64,000 nt of DNA from Malus domestica. Its lineage: Eukaryota; Streptophyta; Magnoliopsida; Rosales; Rosaceae. The translations under genes and the position numbers were made by a program. Positions 20,501 through 30,479 of this stretch are shown here, one piece after another (position 1 is the first letter of the stretch; every line of letters starts with the position of its first letter). The notes beneath the pieces were generated by a model, which saw only the letters and a program-made list of their open reading frames with translations, was not told the DNA's origin and ran no database searches. The stretch lies in NCBI RefSeq assembly GCF_042453785.1, contig NC_091662.1, positions 2,237,001-2,301,000 on the forward strand, written 5' to 3'.

Positions 20501-23500
20501 GGAAATATTGTGGGAGAATGATCTCGTAATCACGAAACTTCTAAGTATCGGAATGTGGTATCGTCTTGACTTGCCTTATCTGTCTCACAGGTAGATGTGG
20601 CATCTTCTCTGGAAGTACTCTTCCTCCATCCAGGGGTGGTATCTTTAACTGGTGGAGATGCACAAGGTAATGTATCAATTTCACTTGAAGCTTACTTGTA
20701 GTTTCAGGCTTGGTCAAGCGCGATACAAACCATGTAGTAGGAGTCCCTCAAGTTGCCGAGCTAGGGGATTTGCTGAAAGAGGTGACAGACAAGGTAAGCA
20801 ATCAGAGCTCCGGCTGATTGTTCACATTCTCCCTATCTTGCAGGCAGCATGAAGGATAAAGAGAAGAAAAATGAGAAGAGATGATATGGGATACTTTTGC
20901 TTTTGAAGAAGTAACTTTCCACAGGCTTATTCTTGAACTGAGCTGGAGGGTTTTCTGGTTTCCTCCAGAGTATAAGGCCGACTGAAGAATTTGAGGGTCA
21001 AAACAAGTCCATCAAATCTAGAGTACGTTCGACCCTACTGATATGGGATACTTTTGCTTTGACAGAGTAATGGATGTATCGGCACGTGTGCTGTTACGCT
21101 TGTCTCCACATGCTTCCTTGTATCCTTCTCACTTGCCCTATCTGTTCCTCAGGCAGATGCGGTATCTTCCCTGGAAGCATAAGATGTTGAAGATGAGTAC
21201 TCGAGAGCAATGCCAGGTAAGTAAGTTCCAGGCAGTCAGTTCCTGGCTGGAAGCTTGATTCCAAGTGCTGACTGATTGCTCTCTTTCTCCTTGTCTTGCA
21301 GGTAAGAACAAGGCCAAAGGAAAAGACAGGGAAAAAGCATGATATGGGATACTCTTGCTTTTAACCCTGATGATATGAGATATTCTTGCTCTAGTATAAC
21401 TTGTTTGCAGAGGTATTATCGGGGGGAAAGAAAGCTGAATATTTCGAAAGGCTTCGTTGAGAGTGCCCTCTCATATATGAGGAAGGGTTGAGCATTTTTG
21501 CAGGTCTGTCTGTCCGTTGGGGATGGAGGTTGACATATATAGGAGTCTCCTTAACAACAAGTAGTAATGCTATTCCTTTACCCTGTCAGAGCACTTTGAA
21601 AAAGTGGTCTGTGGTATGTGGAAAGCTGATGTTGCGTGTGAAGATTACAGACAGCTTTATCCAAGGAGATCCGGCTCTTGTAGTTGGGAAAGTGTTGCCT
21701 CTTCGGTTTTCGAACAAGCAATCCTATCAGGGATCTGGCTCTCGAGATTCGGAGAACGATGTCTCTTCGATTTTTGAGAAAGCAATCCTGCTGGGGGTCT
21801 GGCTCTCGAGATTCGGAGAGCGGTGTCTCTTCGATTTTTGAGAAGGTAATCATGTTGGGAGTCTGGCTCTCGAGATTCGGAGGGCGGTGCCTCTTCGATT
21901 TTGGAGCAAGCAATCTTGTTGGGAGTGTTTTCTCGAATGTGAGTAAAGGTTGGGCATGTTTGCTAGTCTACCTTGCCACGAAGCACAGAGGTTGACACAC
22001 AGGGACTTTCCAATTATCCAGCAATGGTATTGTTCCTTTACCCTCTCTTCGATTTTTGAGAAAGTAGTCATGTTGGGAGTCTGGCTCTCGAGATTCGGAG
22101 GACGGTGCCTCTTCGATTTTGGAGCAAGCAATCTTGTTGGGAGTGTTTTCTCGAATGTGAGTAAAGGTTGGGCATGTTTGCTAGTCTACCTTGCCACGAA
22201 GCACAGAGGTTGACACACAGGGACTTTCCAATTATCCAGCAGTGATACTGTTCCTTTACCCTTGTGGGTAATAATATGGGGTAGCTAGACCTTCAAAATT
22301 TATGTGTCTAAACTTTGTTAGTGCTGTTTCTTTGCTATTCTTTTACCCGTCTTGGTCAGAGCGATGTAGTGGAAGCTGCAAGCTTCACGTGCTCAACTTT
22401 GGCAGAGAACTTTGGCAAAGTTATCTGTGATACACATGAGCTACTATTGCGTGTGGGAAGTGGGTGATTGAACAGTAAGACTCATGTGCTTTCTACTTCA
22501 CCAGAAGTCTTCGACAGAATGCCCATAATTTCCGCAAAGCTGAGTGTGCGTGTGACAGGTGCTGCCAAGGCTGGAAAAGTAGGTGCCTCTTCGATTTCTG
22601 AGATCGGCCCTCGTGGTCTCTGAGCAGCCCAACTTTTGAGAAAGCAAGCGCCTCTTCGATTTCTGAGATCGGCCTTCGTGGTCTTTGAGCAGCCCAACTT
22701 TTGAGAAAGCAGACGCCTCTTCGATTTCTGAGATCGACCCTCGTGGTCTCTGAGCAGCCCAGCTTTTGAGAAAGCAAACGCCTCTTCGATTTCTGAGCAG
22801 GCGCCTCTTCGATTTCTGAAGCTCCGTCGAGTGCAGATTTTTATAGGGGCTGGCATTAAGTTCCAAAGCACACTTGAATCTCCACCAGTAGAAGCTCCAT
22901 TCTTACACTTCTAAGATCTTGATTTGTTCGACCTCTTCTCTCTTCAACACCTTTGAAAATGTCTGGCCCCTCCGACCGTCGTTTTGACTTGAACCTTGTT
23001 GAAGAGGCAGCCCCGCCTTCTCCAGACAACATATGGCGCCCATCCTTCGTCTCCCCTACTGGTCCTCTTACCGTTGGGGATTCCGTTATGAAGAATGATA
23101 TGACCGCTGCGGTGGTGGCCAGGAACCTTCTCACTCCCAAAGATAACAGACTACTTTCCAAACGATCTGATGAGTTAGCTGTTAAGGATTCTCTGGCTCT
23201 CAGTGTTCAGTGTGCAGGTTCTGTGTCTAATATGGCCCAACGCCTATTTGCTCGAACCCGCCAAGTTGAATCATTGGCGGCTGAAGTGATGAGTCTCAAA
23301 CAGGAGATTAGAGGGCTCAAGCATGAGAATAAACAGTTGCACCGTCTCGCACATGACTATGCTACAAACATGAAGAGGAAGCTGGACCAGATGAAGGAAT
23401 CTGATGGTCAGGTTTTACTTGATCATCAGAGATTTGTGGGTTTGTTCCAAAGGCATTTATTGCCTTCGTCTTCTGGGGCTGTACCGCGTAATGAAGCTCC

Positions 23501-26500
23501 AAATGATCAACCTCTGATGCCTCCTACTTCTAGGGTTCTGTCCAGTACTGAGGCTCCGAATGATCCCCCTCCGGTGCCTTCTCTTTCTGGGGCTCTACCG
23601 ACTGCTGCGACTTCTCCTAAGCAACCTTTGTGAAGGCTCTCTCTTGTTTGTTTATTTTGACTCATGTATATGTACATATTTGTAGCTTATCGGGGATATC
23701 AATAAATAAGCTTTCCTTCATTTCAACGTATTGTGTTAAATACACCAAAGCCTTCTTCTCTAAGTTCTTTGAATTTTCTTTTGTTGGAGCTTTGTGAGTG
23801 GAGCATGTAGGTTGAGGTAGTGTTCCCTTAATTTCCTGAGTGAGGAAAACTTCTCGGTTGGAGACTTGGAAAATCCAAGTCACTGAGTGGGATCGGCTAC
23901 ATGAATCTTAGAACGCCATTGTGCTCGGTCCTGTGTCATGTCCTTCGTTAGATCCAAGTACTCTAAGTCTTTTCTTAGAGTCTCTTCCAAAGTTTTCTTA
24001 GGTCTTCCTCTACCCCTTCGGCCCTGAACCTCTGTCCCATAGTCGCATCTTCTAATCGGAGCGTCAGTAGGCCTTCTTTGCACATGTCCAAACCACCGTA
24101 ACCGATTTTCTCTCATCTTTCCTTCAATTTCGGCTACTCCTACTTTACCCCGGATATCCTCATTCCTAATCTTATCCTTTCTCGTGTGCCCACACATCCA
24201 ACGAAGCATTCTCATCTCCGCTACACCCATTTTGTGTACGTGTTGATGCTTCACCGCCCAACATTCTGTGTCATACAGCATCGCCGGCCTTATTGCCGTC
24301 CTATAAAATTTTCCCTTGAGCTTCAGTGGCATACGGCGGTCACACAACACGCCGGATGCACTCTTCCACTTCATCCATCCAGCTTGTATTCTATGGTTGA
24401 GATCTCCATCTAATTCTCCGTTCTTTTGCAAGATAGATCCTAGGTAACGAAAACGATCGCTCTTTGGTATTTCTTGATCACCGATCCTCACCCCTAACTC
24501 GTTTTGGCCTCCATTTGCACTGAACTTGCACTCCATATATTCTGTCTTTGATCGGCTTAGGCGAAGACCTTTAGATTCCAACACTTCTTTCCAAAGGTTA
24601 AGCTTTGCATTTACCCCTTCCTGAGTTTCATCTATCAACACTATATCGTCTGCGAAAAGCATACACCAAGGAATATCATCTTGAATATGTCCTGTTAACT
24701 CATCCATTACCAACGCAAAAAGGTAAGGACTTAAGGATGAGCCTTGATGTAATCCTACAGTTATGGGAAAGCTTTCAGTTTGTCCTTCATGAGTTCTTAC
24801 GGCAGTCTTTGCTCCTTCATACATATCCTTTATAGCTTGGATATATGCTACTCGTACTCCTTTCTTCTCTAAAATCCTCCAAAGAATGTCTCTTGGGACC
24901 CTATCGTACGCTTTCTCCAAATCTATAAAGACCATGTGTAAATCCTTTTTCCCATCTCTATATCTTTCCATCAATCTTCGTAAGAGATAGATTGCCTCCA
25001 TGGTTGAGCGCCCTGGCATGAACCCGAATTGGTTGTCCGAAACCCGTGTCTCTTGCCTCAATCTATGCTCAATGACTCTCTCCCAAAGCTTCATTGTATG
25101 ACTCATTAGCTTAATACCCCTATAGTTCATGCAATTTTGTACGTCGCCCTTATTCTTGTAGATAGACACTAAAGTGCTTGTTCGCCACTCATTTGGCATC
25201 TTCTTCGTTTTCAAAATCCTATTGAAAAGGTCAGTGAGCCATGTTATACCTGTCTCTCCCAAAACTTTCCACACTTCGATTGGTATCTCGTCTGGGCCTA
25301 TTGCTTTTCTTTGCTTCATCTTCTTCAAAGCTACAACCACTTCTTCCTTCCGGATTCGACGATAAAAAGAGTAGTTTCTACACTCTTCTGAGTTACTCAA
25401 CTCCCCTAAAGAAGCACTCCTTTCATGTCCTTCATTGAAAAGATTATGAAAATAACCTCTCCATCTGTCTTTAACCGCATTCTCTGTAGCAAGAACTTTT
25501 CCATCCTCATCCTTGATGCACCTCACTTGGTTTAGGTCCCTTGTCTTCTTTTCCCTTGCTCTAGCTAGTTTATAGATATCCAACTCTCCTTCTTTGGTAT
25601 CTAGTCGTTTATACATATCGTCGTAAGCCGCTAACTTAGCTTCTCTCACAGCTTTCTTCGCCTCTTGCTTCGCTTTTCTATACCTTTCACCATTTTCATC
25701 AGTCCTATCCTTGTATAAGGCTTTACAACATTCCTTCTTAGCCTTCACCTTTGTTTGTACCTCCTCATTCCACCACCAAGATTCCTTTTGGTGTGGGGCA
25801 AAGCCCTTGGACTCTCCTAATACCTCTTTTGCTACTTTTCGGATACAACTAGCCATGGAATCCCACATTTGGCTAGCTTCCCCCTCTCTATCCCACACAC
25901 ACTGGGTGATTACTTTCTCTTTGAAAATGGCTTGTTTTTCTTCTTTTAGATTCCACCATCTAGTCCTTGGGCACTTCCAAGTCTTGTTCTTTTGTCTCAC
26001 TCTTTTGATATGTACATCCATCACCAACAAGCGATGTTGATTAGCCACGCTCTCTCCTGGTATAACTTTGCAATCCTTACAAGTTATACGATCCCCTTTC
26101 CTCATTAGAAGAAAATCTATTTGTGTTTTTGACGACCCACTCTTGTAGGTGATCACATGTTCTTCTCTCTTCTTAAAGAAGGTGTTGGCTAAGAAGAGAT
26201 CAAATGCCATTGCAAAATCCAAGATAGCTTCCCCATCCTCGTTTCTCTCCCCAAAACCATGGCCACCATGAAAACCTCCATAGTTGCCTGTCTCCCTGCC
26301 CACGTGTCCATTTAAATCTCCTCCTATAAATAACTTCTCCGTCTGAGCAATTCCTTGCACCAAGTCTCCAAGATCTTCCCAAAATTTCTCCTTCGACCTC
26401 GTATCCAACCCTACTTGAGGTGAGCCACAAAAATATCGTCAAAAATAGACTAAAAGCTGGCGGTGAGCCACAAAAACATTGATTTTGCACATAATCCCTC

Positions 26501-27320
26501 ACCATACATGACGATATTCGTATCAAATAAGCCGAACAAATTCATGCATTCCTACAAATGTAAATGGTATCACTAGACGGTAAGGAAAGAGAAAGGGCCT
26601 TTCAACCTCTGCTTGAGTTCCTCTTTTCTATGGTTATGGTCTTTCTCGAGGCACTACCTACCTACAAGGCAAGATTAATTGAACCTTCACCTTAAACTGC
26701 GACGGGTCTAAATGCAGGCACTTCGGGCAGTAGTTGTTATAGATCAATCCATGGGAATCGTAACTATGTTTCAAGTAGTCATGCTATCAAATCAATACCA
26801 GAACAAGGCTCTACAGTGTTCTTTGTTTTCAATAATTTAAAAACAAAAAAGCACAAACCCAGAATTCAATATCTTTTTCACTAAGGAAACTACAAAAAGC
26901 AGCATCAGATAACCAATAAAGGAGAAAGCCAATCAATCCTCACTTACAACACACACAGATAGAGACCCAATTATCAAGATTTACCAATGTTTCCAACAGA
27001 AAGCAATCAATAGAATACAAACCTCATCGACCAATCGAAGTCAAGAATCACTAAAACATCGAAACCCAATTTCCAAAAATCAAACTTTTCCACTACAAAC
27101 AATCACACACATATACACACACACACACACTGCTGTTCTATAACCATCCAATTCATCAAATTCAAGCAGATAACAGTCAAAACTCAAACCCAACTCCACA
27201 AATCAACTAAAAAACAACAATCTATGATCAAATTCAGATCAAAGAAAGAAATTTACCAATTGGAGGGAAGAACACCAGGAAGATGAGAAAAAGCCGAGCA
27301 AAAATACAGAAGCTTTTCAT
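17590..27320 (-). CDS. GPI-anchored glucan endo-1,3-beta-glucosidase (GH17), three exons with an 8-kb first intron
   Basis: Exons 27257-27320 (signal peptide [21 protein letters not shown]), 18211-19253 (catalytic) and 17590-17673 (tail [12 protein letters not shown]...LLLFLK) total 1,191 bp, or 396 residues, close to the Arabidopsis endo-1,3-beta-glucosidase 14 type. All junctions are GT-AG. GH17 hydrolyses beta-1,3-glucan (callose) in the wall. The acid/base Glu126 lies in AVGNEVLGG and the nucleophile Glu272 in [10 protein letters not shown]. There is no CBM43 domain after the catalytic domain; the hydrophobic end predicts a GPI anchor. Intron 2 is 537 bp. Intron 1 (19254-27256, 8,003 bp) contains two LINE pieces and a large repeat element. 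The coding part shows no defect. A decayed duplicate is at 33337-33763. Confidence 0.92.
19676..20295 (-). mobile_element. RTE-type LINE, 3' fragment with (TTG)n tail
   Basis: The minus strand encodes the C-terminal part of an RTE-clade ORF ([20 protein letters not shown]..., then, after a frameshift near 19910, [20 protein letters not shown]), matching the larger copy at 23883-26420. It ends, as RTE elements do, soon after the stop in a short simple repeat: (TTG)n on the minus strand at 19680-19692. It is 5' truncated near 20295, normal for LINE insertion. Confidence 0.88.
21729..22260 (+). repeat. Tandem 64-bp repeats and a 120-bp duplication
   Basis: Units starting GGG(A/G)TCTGGCTCTCGAGATTCGGAG begin near 21729, 21793 and 21857, and again near 22075. 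Each includes CTCTTCGATTTT(T/G)GAG. The segment from GGAGTGTTTTCTCGAATGTG to CAGCA(A/G)TG(G/A)TA(T/C)TGTTCC occurs at about 21917-22038 and 22139-22255. Confidence 0.85.
22585..22820 (+). repeat. 65-bp tandem repeat, three full units plus two short ones
   Basis: GCCTCTTCGATTTCTGAG begins at 22585, 22650, 22715, 22780 and 22803. The first three units are 65 bp and continue ATCGGCCCTCGTGGTCTC..GCAGCCCAACTTTTGAGAAAGCA. The last two are shortened to 23 bp and less. The long minus-strand ORFs over this region are by-products of the repeat. Confidence 0.9.
22959..23633 (+). CDS. Repeat-element ORF, about 224 residues, coiled coil and Pro-rich tail; function unknown
   Basis: Open frame (in-frame ATGs at 22953 and 22959; the second, ATGTCTGGCCC, gives [16 protein letters not shown]). 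The N-terminal DLNL is an EAR-type motif (LxLxL/DLNxxP-like), although by itself this is weak. Residues about 100-150 ([36 protein letters not shown]) form a heptad pattern expected of a coiled coil. The C-terminus has three related Pro/Ser repeats ([46 protein letters not shown]). It is not similar to gag, RT or transposase. It is on the strand opposite to the glucanase. The open frame in an intronic repeat suggests either youth or selection at family level. Confidence 0.55.
   Translation: MSGPSDRRFDLNLVEEAAPPSPDNIWRPSFVSPTGPLTVGDSVMKNDMTAAVVARNLLTPKDNRLLSKRSDELAVKDSLALSVQCAGSVSNMAQRLFARTRQVESLAAEVMSLKQEIRGLKHENKQLHRLAHDYATNMKRKLDQMKESDGQVLLDHQRFVGLFQRHLLPSSSGAVPRNEAPNDQPLMPPTSRVLSSTEAPNDPPPVPSLSGALPTAATSPKQPL
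23883..26420 (-). mobile_element. RTE-type LINE with long ORF (endonuclease-RT), 5' truncated
   Basis: One open frame of 842 codons (23880-26408) continues upstream as [13 protein letters not shown] until about 26420. It holds the C-terminal part of an AP-type endonuclease (GGDLNGHVG, ...[19 protein letters not shown]), a linker, and an RT ([81 protein letters not shown], catalytic FADDIVLI). The RTE C-terminal region ([12 protein letters not shown]..., [14 protein letters not shown]) follows. The N-terminal half of the endonuclease is missing and the 3' tail stops at CCCACTCAGTG without the (TTG)n end seen in the 19.7-kb copy. The frame has no internal stop, so the insertion is probably young. 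Confidence 0.9.
26421..27256. other. Intron 1 of the glucanase gene, unique part
   Basis: AT-rich intron sequence without repeats I recognise, except for a duplicated GAGCCACAAAAA at 26420 and 26464 next to the LINE end and an (AC)n run at about 27107-27130. Confidence 0.5.
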
Positions 27321-27800
27321 GGTCACAGACAAAAACCCACCAAGAAAAGATTCAATCTTTGGCAAAGATCCAAAAGCAGAGACCCTTCAAATTCAATGCA
27401 GTGCTTCTTCTTCCTCAGGCATGCCATAAGACATCAGTGTCTAAATACCCTTTACTCTTTTCCCTCCATCCTTGCCCTCATCTGGCAGAAAGGACGCTCC
27501 TTGGATAAGAAAAGTAGGATTGGAGAAGGAGAAGATGAACAAAACGTGGGTTTTGGCCGTCGTTTTGGGAGGATCAAAAGGGAAAGGGGTTGGGGTTCTG
27601 GGCGGTTTGCTGCTTTTATCGAATCCGTTTGACGGTGTGTGAGTGTTTGCTTACGTCTCTTGCTCTTGGTTTGGTTTTTTGGGTTTTCTTGTTGTCCACT
27701 TTGGACTTTCACTTTGTTGGTGCGGAATTCCGCCTGACTACTTTTCTACTCCCAATTGGAAAATAGGAGGATGCCACGTTTACATCAACTCGTTTGTCTC
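27321..27800 (-). promoter_or_regulatory. Glucanase 5' flank, partly duplicated at 33770-34110
   Basis: Blocks shared with the duplicate include gatTCAATCTTTGG-like sequence near the ATG, GAATGCAGTGCTTCTTCTTCCT, CCACTTTGGACTTT and CAATTGGAAAATAGGAGGATGCCA (copy: CCAATTGGAGGACGCCA). These show that the second locus arose by genomic duplication that included the promoter. Short ORFs here are not supported as genes. Confidence 0.5.
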
Positions 27801-28391
27801 TGTAATCTCACGCGCATGCTTTAGAAAAAGCTTTACCACCTGGGTACGAAGTCACGTCGTAAGTTATTTACCATGTTACTTTTCATTTTTTTAATGATAA
27901 ACATATTTTAATACGTAATTGGAACATTGATGGTATTAATAATATGAAAAGCATTTGATAATCGAGAATGTGTCTCTATTTCTTGAAATTGAATGATCGA
28001 ATTAGTCGCATGGTTAGATGGGTTTCTCAGAGGATGATCATATTTACCCAATTAATCAATTTAATTATCGGCTTCATTTTAAGAAGAGAATCAGCTGATG
28101 TTTTTATCACGATAATACATTTTTGTATCGGCAAAAAAGATTCATACAAACATTTTAACTTATTTGTAATCATCATTATGTAATTTATCAATGTAAAAAA
28201 TCAAACTTAAAATATGTCGTTTAGAATACTAGAGAGGCTTGATTAATTATCTTTTCCTTTATAAGGTTTTATTTATAAGAAACATGGCTTTACCCCTCCC
28301 TATCTTCCCTTCCTAGACCCACAACACCGACCTTGGTCGTCAGCAGATTTGGAACCATGACTAGTGGTATTGGTGATGCCAACAGTCCGTA
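27801..28391. other. Intergenic, nothing recognised
   Basis: AT-rich spacer between the glucanase promoter region and a family A MITE. Confidence 0.4.
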
Positions 28392-28580
28392 TCCTTTTGA
28401 TGAGAATTTTGAAGATTCGTGAATCGTATTTGTTCATCATACATTGTGCGGTTAATTTTTATTAAGTACTGTTTGTGTTTAATTTTAAATTAAAATATTT
28501 AAAATGACTTTTGACTGCACAATGTACGATGAACGGACACGATTCACGAATCTCTGAAATCATTACAAAGAGTATCCAAC
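28392..28580. repeat. MITE family A, copy 2
   Basis: Ends GTATCCTTTTGATGAGAATTT / AAAGAGTATCC; inner arms GATTCGTGAATCGTATTTG and CGATTCACGAATC; loop TACTGTTTGTGTTTAATTTTAAAT as in copies 1 and 3. Confidence 0.75.
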
Positions 28581-28630
28581 GAAGATCCAGATTCATTGGT
28601 GATGAGGACTTATTTTAAATAAATAAATAA

Positions 28631-28678
<48 letters not shown>
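28631..28678. repeat. (AT)n microsatellite
   Basis: About 40 bp of pure AT dinucleotide after an AAATAAATA lead. Confidence 0.95.
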
Positions 28679-28679
<1 letters not shown>

Positions 28680-28680
<1 letters not shown>

Positions 28681-29969
28681 TACTAAAAACAGGGAACAAA
28701 ACATAACTCTAACCAGATAAACAAAAAATGCTAATTTAGAAAAATAATTGGACTATTGTTTGGTAAATTATTGTTTAAATCAATGGGTTAGGTCTATAGC
28801 ACGCAGGAGTTGTTTGGTAAAGAAAACCAAGTTAAATAAATATGATACACAATGAAATCGTTAGGTACGGATATTAGCATTTTGAAAATGTCATTTGATA
28901 CTCGTCTTTCTAACCCTATGATCGACTTGGACTCAACAATTGAGCAGTGATGAATGAATGTTCAGAAAATACATGAATGAATTGGCCTAAGAAAACATGA
29001 GTGATTTAAAAGCGACATACTAGCACAAATAAAAGGGAAAGAAAAAGTTTATTTATTGATTACTATGGTCCAACGGCAATTATAATTTTACGAACTTTTT
29101 AAATGCGCGTCGAAAAATCATTTGTCCTATTGAAACATCTTTGGGACCTGTCCTCTTGTCCTTTGGTACTGCATATTGCAGAGTTGCCCCAAATACACGT
29201 AGGAAGAAAACGAAATATTTTGAACAACTTTTTTGGGTTTGCTGTAGTCTGTCCACTGTCGACATGAGCATTAAAAAGTTGGTCCATTATTTCTCACAAC
29301 GTTGGCTTTCAGCCTTCAGTTATTGCATGTTCTTCACAAATGATAACAATCTTTGACACTTTGCCGACCTGCATGAGTCATGACCAACTGTGCGATAAGA
29401 TGAAAAACTTGAGTAATGGTGATTAACCACCACGTTCATAAAAACATGGAACTCTTGTATGTATTTTGGTCTCACACTCACTCAACTCTGTTCCGCTTAG
29501 AGGGAAATATCTGCGCGAGCTGTGGTGGATGAAGCGGAAGCAAGAATATCGGCTCATTGGTCTCATTTAGTATGAGAATTGTCCTAGTCAGATAAATTTG
29601 CCAAAATTTCTCTAAATCTAATTATTATTCACTTTAACTTGAAAGTATCTTCATTTAGCAAAAGCAATCTTTTTCTTTGCTGACTTGTCAAAACTCTTTT
29701 CCAACCCGATAATTTTTGTTATCTTTTCTCAAATGTTTCAATAGTGAATTGAGCATATAGAGATGAAAGAAAAGTTATCGAGATTCTTATATGTGGAAGT
29801 TGAAGGATCGCAATCCCTCATGGACTTCATATTTCTTATTTCAAAAGAATAGAGAGAAAAAAAATGCTATTGGCTTATTGCTCAACGAATATATGATATC
29901 TGTCAACTTTAATGATTGGCCATAAGAAATACAAAAGTAAAATCCACATATCAAATTGTAATTTTATTT
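28680..29969. other. Intergenic, no gene seen
   Basis: Short ORFs on both strands around 29080-29360 overlap each other and show no domain. Confidence 0.4.
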
Positions 29970-30124
29970 GAGTAATATTAGGGAGACTAAATTTATAGAC
30001 AAAAGTTTGTAACCTAAATGACATGGAAGTTGATGATTGTTGATAAATGTAACCATTTCCTATTAATGACATGTCATTTAATTTGCAAATTTTGTCTACA
30101 AATTTAGTCTTCCTAGCATTACTC
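29970..30124. repeat. MITE family B, copy 2
   Basis: 155 bp, arms GAGTAATATTAGGGAGACTAAATTT / AAATTTAGTCTTCCTAGCATTACTC, the same ends as 16328-16485. Flanks show no clear target duplication. Confidence 0.75.
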
Positions 30125-30195
30125 TTAAACTCATTTTATTTTCTTATTTTTTTCTTTTCTGCTTCTTAATAGAAGAGAGATGTTGAAGGAAGAAT

Positions 30196-30451
30196 TGTAA
30201 CATCCCACATCGCCCAGGTGAGTGATCCTTAAATGTATATTCTCATCCCTACCTAGTAGGAGGCCTTTTTGGGAACTCACAAGCAACTTCCCAGTGGGTC
30301 ACCCATCATGAAAGTGCTCTGGCCTCCTTCTCGCTTAACTTCGGAGTTTCTACGGAACCAGAAGCCAATGAGCTCCCAAAAAGCCTCGTGCTAGATAGGG
30401 ATGGGAATATACATTTAAAGATCACTCCCATGGGCGATATGGGATTTTACA
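30196..30451. mobile_element. Palindromic Cassandra/5S-derived element
   Basis: Both ends read inward as TGTAA(C/A)ATCCCA.ATCGCCCA followed by GAGTGATC.TTAAATGTATATTC.CATCCCTA.CTAG, that is, the first ~95 bp of a Cassandra-type LTR, in inverted orientation. The right arm continues on the minus strand into the 5S-like segment (about 30285-30355: AACTCCGAAGTTAAGCGAGAAGG...GATGGGTGACCCACTGGGAAG). The whole is a TG...CA-ended, 256-bp hairpin around a 5S core. Confidence 0.7.
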
Positions 30452-30479
30452 ATCCACCTCCCTTAGGGGCTTGACATCC

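Larger units (their letters stand above)
20296..23882 (+). mobile_element. Large non-autonomous repeat element (LARD/LTR-like) with tandem repeats and one ORF
   Basis: A 3.6-kb block between two LINE pieces, inside the glucanase intron. It begins near GTGTGGATAAGTATATAAATGG and TACGTGGTTCACCC, continues with repeated ATGATATGGGATACTTTTGCTTT units (about 20881, 21038, 21339), then ~64-bp tandem repeats, a ~120-bp duplication and 65-bp tandem repeats, and closes with a 226-residue ORF and an AATAAA-containing tail (about 23700). No gag, RT or integrase is visible and I could not find paired LTRs, so the borders and the class are inferred. I recall similar sequence as high-copy in apple-type genomes, which is memory and not a search result. 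Confidence 0.5.

Noticed and set aside
22482-22871. Long minus-strand ORFs (122-129 codons)
   Set aside because: They run through the 65-bp tandem repeat, which is open in several frames because of its repeat unit; no start context or domain.
19676-26420. The two LINE pieces as one element split by an insertion
   Set aside because: They overlap: both contain the C-terminal ~560 bp (with sequence differences), so they are two copies.
27396-27712. ORFs on both strands upstream of the glucanase
   Set aside because: Overlapping, no domain, and they lie in the duplicated promoter region.
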